Shown: piece by piece, positions 1-9,471 of the stretch
Numbering within the stretch: the first letter of the stretch is position 1
Layout: each line of letters begins with the position of its first letter
Assembly (NCBI GenBank): GCA_050246945.1
Contig: JBFWVC010000003.1
Span: forward strand, 217,606 to 281,605
Direction: 5' to 3'
Origin: JAEUMD01 sp050246945
Lineage (GTDB): Bacteria; Pseudomonadota; Alphaproteobacteria; Rhizobiales; Hyphomicrobiaceae
Length of the DNA: 64,000 nt
Notes under the pieces: generated by a model
Told to the model about the DNA's origin: nothing
The model's input: only the letters and a program-made list of their open reading frames with translations
Databases searched by the model: none
Position numbers and translations under genes: made by a program

Positions 1-105
1 AACAAAAAGCTTCGATCGGCGGTTGGCCCCTGCATCGGCACTGGCAGAGGATCCGGCTGGACGAGCCGCCGCTCGCGCGCTGCCGCTGTCCCTCGGCTCA
101 GCCAT
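1..105 (-). CDS. lpxB: Lipid-A-disaccharide synthase, N-terminal fragment cut by window edge
   Basis: Only the first 35 codons are present. The ATG overlaps the lpxI stop in the 8-base string ATGGCTGA, so the two genes are translationally coupled. A Ser/Ala/Arg-rich leader of about 28 residues is followed by RRSKLFV, which fits the first beta strand just before the AGE.SGD motif of LpxB. The assignment rests mainly on gene order (lpxA-lpxI-lpxB is the usual alphaproteobacterial order) and this short match. LpxB condenses UDP-2,3-diacylglucosamine with lipid X to form the lipid A disaccharide at the cytoplasmic face of the inner membrane. Confidence 0.75.
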   Translation of the reverse strand, partial: MAEPRDSGSARAAARPAGSSASADAGANRRSKLFV

Positions 106-1459
106 GCCCGCTCTCCCGATCCGCAGCGAGACCCGCGATGAAAACACCCGCCTTGTCCGCGGCAGCGATCGTGTCGGCCGGCACTCCGGCCGTGAACCGG
201 CGCAGTTTGACGACAACGCCCGCGAAGCGACCCTGATCTAGTTGCTCGATCAACTCGGGCATGCAGTCTCGACCGGCATGCATCACCACAACACCGGCGC
301 GCCGTCTCAATCGCCTGTCGCCCCATTGCCTGAACTCCGCCGCACGCGCCAGTGCATTGGCGACGCCCTCGCCCGTCTCGACCGCAAGGACGTGACCGCG
401 CACGACCACAACCGCCCGCGTGCCGCCGATCGGCTCCAGCGCCGCCACGATGTCGAGCCCCTTGTTGGCATCGCGCAGAACCCGGGATGGGATCGCATGC
501 CTGCCAACCGGCCGCAGAGCAAGCTGGTGCGCTACGCGCCGCGACTTGACTGCCCGCAGCAGGCGCCCGCTCCAGGAGCCACGTCGGCGCGGCCGGTAAA
601 CCTCCATGCCGCTTTCGGAAAGACCGACACCGGTAACGCTAAGCCGGCTCGCCGCGGCACGCGCCAGCAACTCGCGACGGTTCGCGGCGAGCACCCGCCC
701 GGCCTCAACCGCAATGCCACCGAGACAGCATTCGACAGCACGTGACACCGTCTCCGGCCCGATCACCGGAAGATCGATGCGGCTGTCCTGAGCCGGCTTC
801 GTCCGCTTCACCAACACGCCGGCACTTTCCGAATGGGACCAGCCCTGTGAGCGACGCTGTAATGCGACCCGCTGCAGCATCCGGTCGGTGCCCTCCGCCG
901 CTTCGAGCGCTTCCAGCCGCCCCCGGGTCACGACGGCGGCCTGGCCGATGTCGAAGCGCCCCAGCGCCGCGATTATCTCGAAGCCGGTCCGCGCCTCACG
1001 GATGAGCGATTGATCGCCCGCGCCGGGTATGAATTCGCCCTCGCCGATCACCAGCTCCGGTGCAAGCTCCGCAGCGCCAACCACCCGAAAGCCGTGGCTC
1101 TCGAAGAAGGCGATGACGCCACGCAGCACGCTATCGTCGCCGCCTGCCAGAACCAGCCCGAGCACCGTGCTCAGCGCGCGCACGAAACCGAGGTCGGGCT
1201 TGATCGTTGCCAGATCAGGGCGCGTCACTGATCCGATGATGATGAGATCGGTGCAGCCCGTCTCCTTGAAACTAGCAACCATACGACCGATCTCGCCCCA
1301 GTTGACGCGTGTCACCGGATATGGGCCGAAATCGGCATTCGCTTCGCCGTCAATGGCAACGATATGCAGGGGCAAACCGCGCCCCGCGACGCTGTCGGCG
1401 ATCTCGCGCGGCAAGGTTCCGCCGCCAGCCAGGATCCCGATCCGACGAGCGGCGCTCAT
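98..1459 (-). CDS. lpxI: UDP-2,3-diacylglucosamine pyrophosphatase LpxI with a duplicated C-terminal domain
   Basis: LpxI hydrolyses UDP-2,3-diacylglucosamine to lipid X and replaces LpxH in many alphaproteobacteria. The chosen ATG gives MSAARRIGILAGGG and has a GAGG box upstream. A start ten codons earlier would overlap lpxA. Residues 1-280 form a complete LpxI: an N-terminal domain, then a C-terminal domain with EGTD near residue 190 and the block KPAQDSRIDLPVIG. Its Asp225 sits at the position described as catalytic in Caulobacter LpxI. The family is normally about 280 residues, but this protein has 453. Residues about 333-445 resemble the C-terminal domain again, with EGTD changed to EGVA and the QD.R.DLP block lost. 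The function is secure; the role of the extra domain is unknown. Confidence 0.9.
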   Translation of the reverse strand: MSAARRIGILAGGGTLPREIADSVAGRGLPLHIVAIDGEANADFGPYPVTRVNWGEIGRMVASFKETGCTDLIIIGSVTRPDLATIKPDLGFVRALSTVLGLVLAGGDDSVLRGVIAFFESHGFRVVGAAELAPELVIGEGEFIPGAGDQSLIREARTGFEIIAALGRFDIGQAAVVTRGRLEALEAAEGTDRMLQRVALQRRSQGWSHSESAGVLVKRTKPAQDSRIDLPVIGPETVSRAVECCLGGIAVEAGRVLAANRRELLARAAASRLSVTGVGLSESGMEVYRPRRRGSWSGRLLRAVKSRRVAHQLALRPVGRHAIPSRVLRDANKGLDIVAALEPIGGTRAVVVVRGHVLAVETGEGVANALARAAEFRQWGDRRLRRRAGVVVMHAGRDCMPELIEQLDQGRFAGVVVKLRRFTAGVPADTIAAADKAGVFIAGLAADRESGHG

Positions 1460-1469
1460 CACGAGAGCC

Positions 1470-2276
1470 TCAGGTTTCGTCGGCGCCACGCGGCGTGCAA
1501 AGCGACCGCTTTCCGCCCGCGCGAATGAATTCCACGATCTCGACGACGATGGGATGGTCCTTGAATTCCGCCGCCACGTCCTCGACTCGCTCCATCAGCG
1601 TGCCCTCCGCCGCAAACAGAAGCCGGTACGCGCGGCGCAGGTCATGGATGTCGTTGCGCGCAAAGCCACGCCGCTGCAGGCCGACGATGTTGAGTCCCGA
1701 CAGGTGCGCGCGGTTTCCCAGCGCCATTCCGTAGGGAATGAGGTCGTTCTCCAGTCCCGACATGCCGCCGAGGAAGGAATGCGCACCCACGCGCGCAAAC
1801 TGGATCACCGCCGCGCCACCGCCGATTATGGCGAAATCGCCGACGTTGCAGTGTCCGGCCAACATGACGTTGTTGGAGAAGATGACGTTGTTGCCGACGA
1901 CGCAGTCGTGCCCGACATGGCTGTTGGCGAGGAACGCGCAGTTGTCGCCAACAACCGTCTTCGCGCCGCCGCCTTCCGTTCCGGGGTTCATCGTCACCCC
2001 TTCGCGGATCAAGCAGTTGGAGCCGATCGTCAGCGTTGTCAACTCACCTTTGAACTTGAGATCCTGCGGCTGGTGGCCGATCGACGCGAACGGAAAGATG
2101 CGCGTGCCCGTACCGATACTGGTATGGCCCGCCACCACCACATGCGAGATGAGTTCGACACCGTCGCCCAGGACACCGTTGGCGCCTACCATGCAAAAGG
2201 GACCGACCTTCACGCCCGCGCCGAGCTTCGCCCCCGGCTCGACGATGGCAGTCGGATGAATCTGCTGCTCAGCCAT
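1470..2276 (-). CDS. lpxA: UDP-N-acetylglucosamine acyltransferase
   Basis: First enzyme of lipid A synthesis. It moves a 3-hydroxyacyl chain from acyl-ACP to the 3-OH of UDP-GlcNAc in the cytoplasm. The 268 residues match the family length. Most of the protein is hexapeptide repeat (I-G-x-x-x pattern) forming a left-handed beta helix. His123 in the HVGHD motif corresponds to the catalytic His of E. coli LpxA. The start codon overlaps the fabZ stop through ATGGCTGA, the same arrangement as at the lpxI/lpxB junction, so fabZ-lpxA-lpxI-lpxB is read as one operon. Confidence 0.97.
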   Translation of the reverse strand: MAEQQIHPTAIVEPGAKLGAGVKVGPFCMVGANGVLGDGVELISHVVVAGHTSIGTGTRIFPFASIGHQPQDLKFKGELTTLTIGSNCLIREGVTMNPGTEGGGAKTVVGDNCAFLANSHVGHDCVVGNNVIFSNNVMLAGHCNVGDFAIIGGGAAVIQFARVGAHSFLGGMSGLENDLIPYGMALGNRAHLSGLNIVGLQRRGFARNDIHDLRRAYRLLFAAEGTLMERVEDVAAEFKDHPIVVEIVEFIRAGGKRSLCTPRGADET

Positions 2277-2769
2277 GCTTGCTCGCGAAGGCCCGTGCTT
2301 CCGCCGTGTCGGCGAGCATGGCGCTCACCTCGGCCTCGGCCGCAACCTGCCCGTCCACCTTGGCCTCGCCAAAGAATTTCCAGACGCGGCCACGGTTGCG
2401 CACCTTGCGCACATGGTAGTGGATCTGGTCGCCCGGCACCACGGGGCGGCGGAACTTTGCCCTGTCGATCCCCATGAAGTAGACGAGTTCGGCCTTGTAG
2501 TCCTCCTTCAGGCTCGACACGCACAAGGCGCCCGCCGTCTGCGCCAGGCCCTCGATGATGAGCACGCCGGGCATCACCGGAAATTGTGGAAAGTGTCCGT
2601 TGAAGAACGGCTCGTTGATGGTCACGTTCTTGACCCCGACACAGCTCTCGTCGCCATTCATGTCGTAGATCCGGTCCACCAGCAGCATAGGGAAGCGGTG
2701 CGGCAGCAACTGCATCACACGCATGATATCGGCGGTGCCCATCACCGGTTTGTCGGATGCGTCGTTCAT
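2269..2769 (-). CDS. fabZ: 3-hydroxyacyl-[ACP] dehydratase FabZ
   Basis: Dehydrates 3-hydroxyacyl-ACP in fatty acid elongation and competes with LpxA and LpxD for the same substrate. The ATG at 2769 is chosen because a purine-rich GGAAGAGAAG precedes it; the open frame extends 15 codons further upstream without support. The hotdog-fold signature LLPHRFPMLLVDRI is followed by the active-site His59 (NGHFP) and Glu73 (PGVLIIEGLAQ). Placement between lpxD and lpxA is the standard arrangement. Confidence 0.96.
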   Translation of the reverse strand: MNDASDKPVMGTADIMRVMQLLPHRFPMLLVDRIYDMNGDESCVGVKNVTINEPFFNGHFPQFPVMPGVLIIEGLAQTAGALCVSSLKEDYKAELVYFMGIDRAKFRRPVVPGDQIHYHVRKVRNRGRVWKFFGEAKVDGQVAAEAEVSAMLADTAEARAFASKHG

Positions 2770-2847
2770 CGATCTTCTCTTCCATTCGTCAACGCCGGTG
2801 CCACGCCGGACCATCGCCGGCTGCGCCGAGCAACTGACATCTCCAAC

Positions 2848-3921
2848 TCAACTCTCTGCGCCAGAGCCGCCGTCCTGGCCGCCGTCGCCTGCCGAACGCT
2901 TGGTTCGTTCGGCGAGCCGCGCCACCGCCGCAAGCTCGCGCGCCCAATCCTTCAGGGGCTTGGCCGGCGTGCCGCCATAGCGAGCGCCGGCCGGCACGTC
3001 GTCTTTGGCATGCGAGGCACCCGCGACCTGTGCGCCCGTCCCGATCTTGATGTGGCCGACCGAGCCGGACTGGCCGCCCATGACGACGTAGTCCCCAAGC
3101 TCGGTCGAGCCGGAAATACCCGTGTGGGCGACGATCACGCAATGTCGCCCAATGATCACGTTGTGCCCGATTTGTACGAGATTATCAATTTTGGTGCCCT
3201 CGCCTATGACAGTATCCTTAAGGGCACCCCGGTCTATGGTTGTATTGGCGCCGATTTCGACGTCATCCTGGATGATGACCCGGCCGATCTGCGGCACCTT
3301 GAGGTGCCCGCCGGCCCCCATGGCGAAGCCGAAACCGTCCTGCCCGATCCGCGCACCCGAATGGATGATGACCCTGTCGCCGACGAGCGTGTGGGCTAGA
3401 TTGGCCCCCGCGCCAACGTAACAGTCCCGCCCGACGTACACCCGGTAGCCGATCACGGCGTTTGCTGCGATCCGGCTGCCCCGGCCGATTGCGGCCTCGG
3501 CGCCGATGACCGCGCCAGGTTCGATCTCCACGCCGTCCTCGATCTCGGCGGTCGGGTCGATCAGCGTACCCACCTCTGAACGCGCCGCACGCGGCCACAA
3601 TGCGCCTGGATAGAACGCCCGCAACGCCAGCGCGAAGCCCCGGTAAGGCGCCTTGGTGACAAGAGCCGCCGTACCCACCGGCACGCGCGAGGCCAACGCC
3701 GGCACGATAAGGCACGCACCCGCCCTCGTCCCTGCGAGTTGCGCCAGGTACTTGCGGTTGTCGAGGAACGAAATGTCGCCCGCTTGCGCGTCCGACAGCG
3801 GCTTCACGTCGTGAATGAGGCGGCCGCCTTCTGCCCCGTCGGGCAGCTCGGCCACGATCGTCTTGGCAAGTTCCGCCAGCGTAAAGGGACCTGCCCGGTC
3901 GAAGAACCCGCGATGCTGCAT
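2848..3921 (-). CDS. lpxD: UDP-3-O-acylglucosamine N-acyltransferase
   Basis: Adds the second 3-hydroxyacyl chain, at the 2-amino group, after LpxA and LpxC have acted. The 357 residues have an N-terminal uridine-binding domain (about 1-115) and then a long hexapeptide beta helix. The segment VQIGHNVIIG holds the predicted catalytic His253. A strong ribosome site GGAGGGGGC lies directly before the ATG. It is downstream of bamA and upstream of fabZ on the same strand, with a likely terminator hairpin between bamA and lpxD. Confidence 0.97.
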   Translation of the reverse strand: MQHRGFFDRAGPFTLAELAKTIVAELPDGAEGGRLIHDVKPLSDAQAGDISFLDNRKYLAQLAGTRAGACLIVPALASRVPVGTAALVTKAPYRGFALALRAFYPGALWPRAARSEVGTLIDPTAEIEDGVEIEPGAVIGAEAAIGRGSRIAANAVIGYRVYVGRDCYVGAGANLAHTLVGDRVIIHSGARIGQDGFGFAMGAGGHLKVPQIGRVIIQDDVEIGANTTIDRGALKDTVIGEGTKIDNLVQIGHNVIIGRHCVIVAHTGISGSTELGDYVVMGGQSGSVGHIKIGTGAQVAGASHAKDDVPAGARYGGTPAKPLKDWARELAAVARLAERTKRSAGDGGQDGGSGAES

Positions 3922-4048
3922 GCCCCCTCCGAGCGCAATTGAATGAAATGAATCGCGGCGAACCTAGGCCAAGGCTCGGCGCTTGGGAAGCCGCGCAATA
4001 CCGTTTCACCCGGCGGCTTCTACGATTGTAGCGTGCGCTGAAAGAAAC

Positions 4049-4079
4049 AGGCGCCGGCAGCGATGAGCGGCCGGCGCCT
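4049..4079 (-). terminator. Terminator hairpin after bamA
   Basis: A perfect 10-bp stem (AGGCGCCGGC with GCCGGCGCCT) and an 11-base loop lie 55 bases past the bamA stop. Read on the minus strand, the stem is followed by GTTTCTTT, a T-rich tail. Confidence 0.7.
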
Positions 4080-4133
4080 TTGCCTTGCATTGGCTCAAGT
4101 CGCGGACAGCATCAAGCCGTCCGCGAAAGAGCA

Positions 4134-6518
4134 TCAGAACTTCGTCTGCGCACCGAAGCGGAAGAACTGCTCCTGGTCGTAGCTCTCCTTGGTGAGAACC
4201 TTGGCGAAGTCGAGCCGCAGCGGACCGACCGGCGAGTTCCATAGGATCGACGCACCAACCGACGAACGAACCGTCGAGTCGTCGGCCAGATCGGCACCGA
4301 CGGCATTCTTGGCCCGCTCGGAAGCGCCAAACAGAGAACCGGCATCCGCGAAAACAGCACCACCCATGCCCAGATCGTCCGGAATGAGCGGCAGCGGGAA
4401 GCGCACCTCGGCCGTCGTTGCCCAGTAGGTCTTGCCGCCCAGCGCATCGCGTCGGCCACCCGCCGTCAAGTCGCGCGGACCGAAGCCGGCACGCTCGAAG
4501 CCGCGGATCGTCTCGCCGCCACGGAAGTAGAGGTCGAGAATGCGGACGTCGTCGTCTCCCCAGCCCTGGATATGGCCAGCGACGGCGCGGCCGACGAAGG
4601 TGATCTTCTCGGTGATCGGATAGTAGAAGCGGCCTTCGCCGGAAAGCCGGACATACTGCGCGTCACCCCCAAGGCCGGCGAAATCGACCGATCCCTGCAG
4701 GAAGTAGCCCGCCGTCGGATTCTTCGGATGGTTGCGGCGGTCATAGGTGAGCGACGTTCCGACCAGAGACGTATAGTAAACCTCGTCCTGGCAGTCTGCC
4801 GCAGTATTAGGCATCGGATTAGGATCACCGCATGCATCCTTGATCGCCAGCGAAGCGTTGGACTGCACATCAAAGATCTCGTCGCGTGAGAACGTATAGT
4901 AGTTCTGCATCCACAGATCCTCGGCCAGCGGATAGCCAAGCCGCAACGTGCCGCCGGTCTTGCGGCTCTTGAAGCCCGACTCGCTGGTCTGGTCGACTTC
5001 CTTGTGGAAGAGGTCGAAGCCCGCGGCGAGGTTCATGTCGAGGAAGCGCGGCTCGGTGAACGAAAGCTCGATCTGATAGCGCTCCATGGAGCCAGCCAGC
5101 TTCAGGCGCAGGAACTGGCCGTTGCCCAGCAGGTTGCGCTCCGAGATCGAGACGTCGCCGATCACGCCCTCGCTGGTGGAGTAGCCCGCACCGAACGACA
5201 GCTCGCCGGTGGACTGCTCCGTCACCTCGACATCGAGACTGACGCGATCCGAACTCGTTCCGGGATTGCGGTTGACTTTGACCGCCTTGAACAGACCCAG
5301 CGCCTCGAGCCGCTTCTTTGCGCGGTCGACCAGCAGCGGATTGTAGGCGTCACCCTCGGCAAGACGGAACTCGCGTCGGATCACGTGATCCTTGGTGCGC
5401 GTGTTGCCCAGGATGTTGATGCGCTCGATGTAGATGCGCGGACCCTCGTCCAGCGTATAGATGAGGTTGATCGTGCGCGTTGCGAAGTCCGGCTGCGCGC
5501 GCGGCCGCACCCGGGCAAACGCATAGCCCTGCTCGGCGATCGACAGCGTCATCTTCTCGACCGTCTTGTCGATCTGCGAGCCGTTGTAGACGGCACCCTG
5601 CTTGGTCAGCAGATCGCCATAGAGCGGTGCGGTGGAAACCTCCTGCAACGTGCTCTCGATCGTCACCGTGCCGAAGTGATAGATCTCACCCTCTTCGACG
5701 GCAAAGGTGATGTAGAAGCCGGCGCCGTCGGGTGACAGCTCAGCGTTGCCCGCAATGATACGAGCATCCGCGTAGCCGTTCTTCAGATAATACTGGCGCA
5801 GCAGCTCGCGATCGAGATTGAGACGGTCGGGGTCGTAGACCGCGGTTCCCTTGAGGAAGTCGAACCAGCCGGACTCGGTCGTCGTCACGATGTCGCGCAA
5901 CTGCGAGTCGGAGAACACATGGTTGCCGACGAAGTTGATGCCCTTGACCTTCGTCGCGCCGCCTTCCGTGATCTCGAAGACGACGTTGACGCGGTTCTCG
6001 TTGAGCTCGATCAGCTTCGGCTCGACGTGGGCCGCGAAGCGACCCTGGCGGCGATACACGTCGAGGATGCGCTGCACGTCGGCCTGCGCCTTCGCCCGCG
6101 TGAACACCGAGCGCGGCTTCAGCTGCACCTCGCTTTGCAGCGTCGCCGTATCGACCTCGCTGTTGCCCTCGAAGGCGACCTGCGAAACGACCGGATTCTC
6201 CACCACGGTCACGACGACGGCGGAACCCTCGCGGTCGACGCGCACGTCCGAAAACAATCCCGTCGCGAACAGAGCCCGCAGCGACGCATCAGCGGCACCC
6301 GAGCTGTAAACGTCCCCGACCGAGAACTTCATGTAGGAGCGAACCGTCTCCGGCTCCAGACGTCGATTGCCGACGACCCGGATCTCGCGGACGACACCCT
6401 GCGCTTCAGCTGGTTTGGCAAAAGCGATGACATCGACGATCAGGACAGAAGGAGCTGCAATAGCCAGCCACAACGCCAGCCCCAGACCCCTGATCATCCA
6501 ATTTCGATACTGCGGCAT
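4134..6518 (-). CDS. bamA: Outer membrane protein assembly factor BamA
   Basis: Core of the BAM complex that folds beta-barrel proteins into the outer membrane. The ATG at 6518 starts a 794-residue precursor with a hydrophobic signal segment ending near AKPAEAQG. Five POTRA repeats follow; the first begins at VVREIRVVGNRRLEPETV. The C-terminal half is the barrel, with the conserved segment RGGETIRGFERAGFGPRD. The last residue is Phe (FGAQTKF), the usual outer-membrane insertion signal. A TTG two codons upstream is an alternative start. It follows rseP directly, which is typical of proteobacteria. Confidence 0.97.
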   Translation of the reverse strand: MPQYRNWMIRGLGLALWLAIAAPSVLIVDVIAFAKPAEAQGVVREIRVVGNRRLEPETVRSYMKFSVGDVYSSGAADASLRALFATGLFSDVRVDREGSAVVVTVVENPVVSQVAFEGNSEVDTATLQSEVQLKPRSVFTRAKAQADVQRILDVYRRQGRFAAHVEPKLIELNENRVNVVFEITEGGATKVKGINFVGNHVFSDSQLRDIVTTTESGWFDFLKGTAVYDPDRLNLDRELLRQYYLKNGYADARIIAGNAELSPDGAGFYITFAVEEGEIYHFGTVTIESTLQEVSTAPLYGDLLTKQGAVYNGSQIDKTVEKMTLSIAEQGYAFARVRPRAQPDFATRTINLIYTLDEGPRIYIERINILGNTRTKDHVIRREFRLAEGDAYNPLLVDRAKKRLEALGLFKAVKVNRNPGTSSDRVSLDVEVTEQSTGELSFGAGYSTSEGVIGDVSISERNLLGNGQFLRLKLAGSMERYQIELSFTEPRFLDMNLAAGFDLFHKEVDQTSESGFKSRKTGGTLRLGYPLAEDLWMQNYYTFSRDEIFDVQSNASLAIKDACGDPNPMPNTAADCQDEVYYTSLVGTSLTYDRRNHPKNPTAGYFLQGSVDFAGLGGDAQYVRLSGEGRFYYPITEKITFVGRAVAGHIQGWGDDDVRILDLYFRGGETIRGFERAGFGPRDLTAGGRRDALGGKTYWATTAEVRFPLPLIPDDLGMGGAVFADAGSLFGASERAKNAVGADLADDSTVRSSVGASILWNSPVGPLRLDFAKVLTKESYDQEQFFRFGAQTKF

Positions 6519-6774
6519 TCGCAAGGCATGCCCTCGTAGCTGCCGACCCCCATGAGCGCGAAGACCGTCGGCATCGGCCTCTCCGCACTGTCAACGCCTA
6601 GTATTGAGCTAGGTGCCCGTTTCTTCAGGCAATCCAACCGTGTTCCCTTATCCGATGCCCCGTCGCATCGAATCACGGGCGGATTACCCCCCTTGATGAC
6701 CACTCGGTTTTAACGATTCAGTAAGCCTTCGGGAAGTGGCAAGAATACGCCACCACGGGACAAAATACGTGGGC

Positions 6775-7905
6775 TCAGAAGAACCATTTCTTGAGGATCG
6801 GCAAGTCGTTGACAGTGGCGAATACCATGAGCATCAGCACGATAGCCAACCCGATTCGGAAGCCGATCTCCTGCGTCCGCTCCGACAGCGGTTTACGGCG
6901 CACGGCCTCGATCGCGTAGAACATCAGATGCCCGCCGTCGAGCAGCGGGATCGGAAACAGGTTGAGCAACCCGATGCTGACCGAAATCACGCCGATGAAA
7001 TGTAATAGCGGCTGGATTCCGAACTTCGCGACCTGACCTGACACATCCGCGATTCGAATCGGGCCGCCCAGCTGATCCGCGCTCTGCCGGCCGCGGACGA
7101 GGTCGACGATAAACGAAAGCGTCGAGGAGATGATCACACCCGTTCGGTCGACGCCGAGACCCACCGCTTCTCCGAGGCCTACGTCGCGCGTCTTGCGCTC
7201 AGCCCCAGGCCGGCTGGTGATGCCGATGATCGGAGTCTTGATCTTGCCGGAGATGGCGTCCTCATGCTCGGTCAGCTTCGGTCGGATGGTCAGCGTCACC
7301 AGCGTGCCGCCTCGATCCACGACGAACTCCAGATCCTGCTCCGGACTCGTCGTGACGATGCGCTGCAGATCGCCGAAGTCGTTGATCGGCTCGCCCTGGA
7401 TCTTCACCACCAGGTCGTCAGGCTGCACGCCGGCCGCTGCCGCCGGCGAGTTGGGCACCACGGTGCCGACCCGTGGCTCCAGCGTCGTGATGCCGTAAAC
7501 CGCGAAGATTGCGCTGAAAATGACGATCGCAAGAATGAAATTGGCAATCGGCCCGGCGGCAACGACTGCGGCACGCTGCCAGACGGGCTTGAGGTGGAAC
7601 GACCCCGCGCGCTCCTCCTCGCTCATCTGCCGGAGCGCTTCCGCCGAAGGAGTCGAGGCCGCGCTTTCGTCGTCCATGAACTTCACGTAGCCGCCCAGCG
7701 GCAGCCAAGCCACCCGCCAGCGTGTCCCGTGGCGGTCATAGAACCCGAAGATCTCCTGGCCGAACCCGATCGAGAACGCCTTGACCTTGACGCCGCACCA
7801 GCGCGCCACGAGAAAGTGGCCGAGTTCGTGGAAGAAAACCACCACGCTGAGAACGAACAGGAACGCCAACAGAACCGTTAACCCGTTGGACAAGCTTTCA
7901 AACAT
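6775..7905 (-). CDS. rseP: Site-2 intramembrane zinc metalloprotease RseP
   Basis: Membrane protease that makes the intramembrane cut in regulated proteolysis of anti-sigma factors and leftover signal peptides. The zinc motif HELGH is at residues 26-30 in the first membrane helix. A PDZ domain lies in the middle (GVQPDDLVVKIQGEPINDFGDL). The second metal-binding region NLFPIPLLDGGHL is near the C-terminus. The 376-residue length suits the single-PDZ alphaproteobacterial form. The ATG has AGGGACG before it. Confidence 0.95.
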   Translation of the reverse strand: MFESLSNGLTVLLAFLFVLSVVVFFHELGHFLVARWCGVKVKAFSIGFGQEIFGFYDRHGTRWRVAWLPLGGYVKFMDDESAASTPSAEALRQMSEEERAGSFHLKPVWQRAAVVAAGPIANFILAIVIFSAIFAVYGITTLEPRVGTVVPNSPAAAAGVQPDDLVVKIQGEPINDFGDLQRIVTTSPEQDLEFVVDRGGTLVTLTIRPKLTEHEDAISGKIKTPIIGITSRPGAERKTRDVGLGEAVGLGVDRTGVIISSTLSFIVDLVRGRQSADQLGGPIRIADVSGQVAKFGIQPLLHFIGVISVSIGLLNLFPIPLLDGGHLMFYAIEAVRRKPLSERTQEIGFRIGLAIVLMLMVFATVNDLPILKKWFF

Positions 7906-8183
7906 CGATTCGTCCCTGTTCTGCTCTCAATCCGCAGCGCCGCACGCAATGCAGTACCGGGCAAGAGATCTCGTTGCACAGCAAATCGGCCGCCTAGGCC
8001 TACAGATGGTCGGCCCCGTCACGGACGTCAACATAACGCGCGCGGTGCCATGCACGTTGGCTCGTGTTCCCCATAGCATCAAGTGGCGCCAGACCCAAAT
8101 TAAGCGCCAAATTGTACTCAAAATTCCGCAAACACTTCAGACGCGCACGTCGCATCGGTGATCCGACCCGGATCGCACCGGCG

Positions 8184-9416
8184 TCAACTCCGCACCAGCA
8201 GCGATCGCGCCAGCACCCGCGCCTCCGCGTCGATCGCCAAGAGGTCATCCAGTCTCTCGCAAGCACCGAGCAGGCCGCGACGGTCGGCTGCCTCGAGGCT
8301 GTCAGCCACGACGGCGGCAATATCGAGAAACCCGATTCGCCGTTCCAGGAAAGCCATGACGGCTTCCTCGTTGGCCGCATTGAGCACCGCCGGCGCAGCT
8401 CCGCCCGCCGCCAGCGCCTGTCGCGCGACCGCCAGTGCCGGGAACCGCGCCGTGTCGGGCCGCTCGAAAGTCAGCTGGCCAAGTTCCGCCAGGTCGAGCC
8501 GCTTGGTTGGTGCATCGATCCGCCGCGGCCAGGAAAGCGCGAGCGCAATGGGCGTTCGCATGTCAGGCGAGGACATTTGCGCAATAACGGACCCATCGCG
8601 ATACGCCACGAGGCAATGCACGATCGATTGCGGGTGGACGACGCATTCGAGCCTGTCCGCGCCAACCGGGAACAGGTGGAACGCCTCGATCAGCTCCAGT
8701 CCCTTGTTCATCAGCGTGGCCGAGTCGATGGTGATCTTTGCACCCATCGACCAGTTCGGATGCCGCAGCGCCTGCTCGGGCGTCGCCGCCGCTATCCGCG
8801 CCATTTCCCAGTCGCGGAACGGACCGCCCGACGCGGTCAGCGTGATCTGCTCGATCGCATCGGGCTCGGCGGACCCGATCGCCTGGAACGCGGCCGAATG
8901 CTCCGAATCGACCGGAAGCAGCTCTGTCCCCGCCGACGCCACCTCGCACATGAACAGTTCGCCGGCCGTGACCAGGCATTCCTTGTTGGCAAGCGCCACA
9001 CGGCGTCCCTGCCGCACGGCGGCGAGTGTCGGGACGAGGCCCGCCGCGCCGACAATCGCCGCCACCACGCAATCGGCCGGTCGCGATGCCGCCTCGACCA
9101 GCGCCTGTGAACCTGCGGCCGCGACGATGCCAGTCCCGGCAAGCGCCTCTGCCAGTGCCTCGTATGCGCCCGGATCGGCCACCACCGCCATCCGCGCCTT
9201 GTGGCGGATGGCAAGTTCTGCAAGCCGAGTTGCATCGGCGTTGGCCGTCAGCGCCTCGACCTCGAATGTCCCCGGATGGCGGGCGATGAGATCGAGCGTG
9301 CTCTGCCCGATCGATCCGGTGGCTCCGAGCACGCTGACACGGCGCACGTCCCCCGCTTGGACCCGGGCGGTGGCCGCCGAGCCCGCTATCGATTCATCTC
9401 GTTCGCGCACATCCAT
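8184..9416 (-). CDS. dxr: 1-deoxy-D-xylulose 5-phosphate reductoisomerase
   Basis: Second enzyme of the non-mevalonate isoprenoid pathway; it makes MEP using NADPH. VSVLGATGSIGQSTLDL is the nucleotide-binding loop. ANKECLVTAGELF and VDSEHSA are the metal and substrate motifs, and SWPRRIDAPT lies in the C-terminal part. The start is uncertain. The ATG at 9416 gives 410 residues and a leader of about 25 residues before the core. A TTG at 9482, overlapping the end of cdsA, would add 22 residues. It sits between cdsA and rseP as usual. Confidence 0.95.
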   Translation of the reverse strand: MDVRERDESIAGSAATARVQAGDVRRVSVLGATGSIGQSTLDLIARHPGTFEVEALTANADATRLAELAIRHKARMAVVADPGAYEALAEALAGTGIVAAAGSQALVEAASRPADCVVAAIVGAAGLVPTLAAVRQGRRVALANKECLVTAGELFMCEVASAGTELLPVDSEHSAAFQAIGSAEPDAIEQITLTASGGPFRDWEMARIAAATPEQALRHPNWSMGAKITIDSATLMNKGLELIEAFHLFPVGADRLECVVHPQSIVHCLVAYRDGSVIAQMSSPDMRTPIALALSWPRRIDAPTKRLDLAELGQLTFERPDTARFPALAVARQALAAGGAAPAVLNAANEEAVMAFLERRIGFLDIAAVVADSLEAADRRGLLGACERLDDLLAIDAEARVLARSLLVRS

Positions 9417-9471
9417 GCCTGCGCTGCCCGGTCCTCTCGCATCGTCAAGGCGCGCCACGCTTCGTCTCACT

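Noticed and set aside
1029..2477. 482-codon plus-strand frame across lpxI, lpxA and fabZ
   Set aside because: Crosses three real genes on the other strand and has shadow-like composition.
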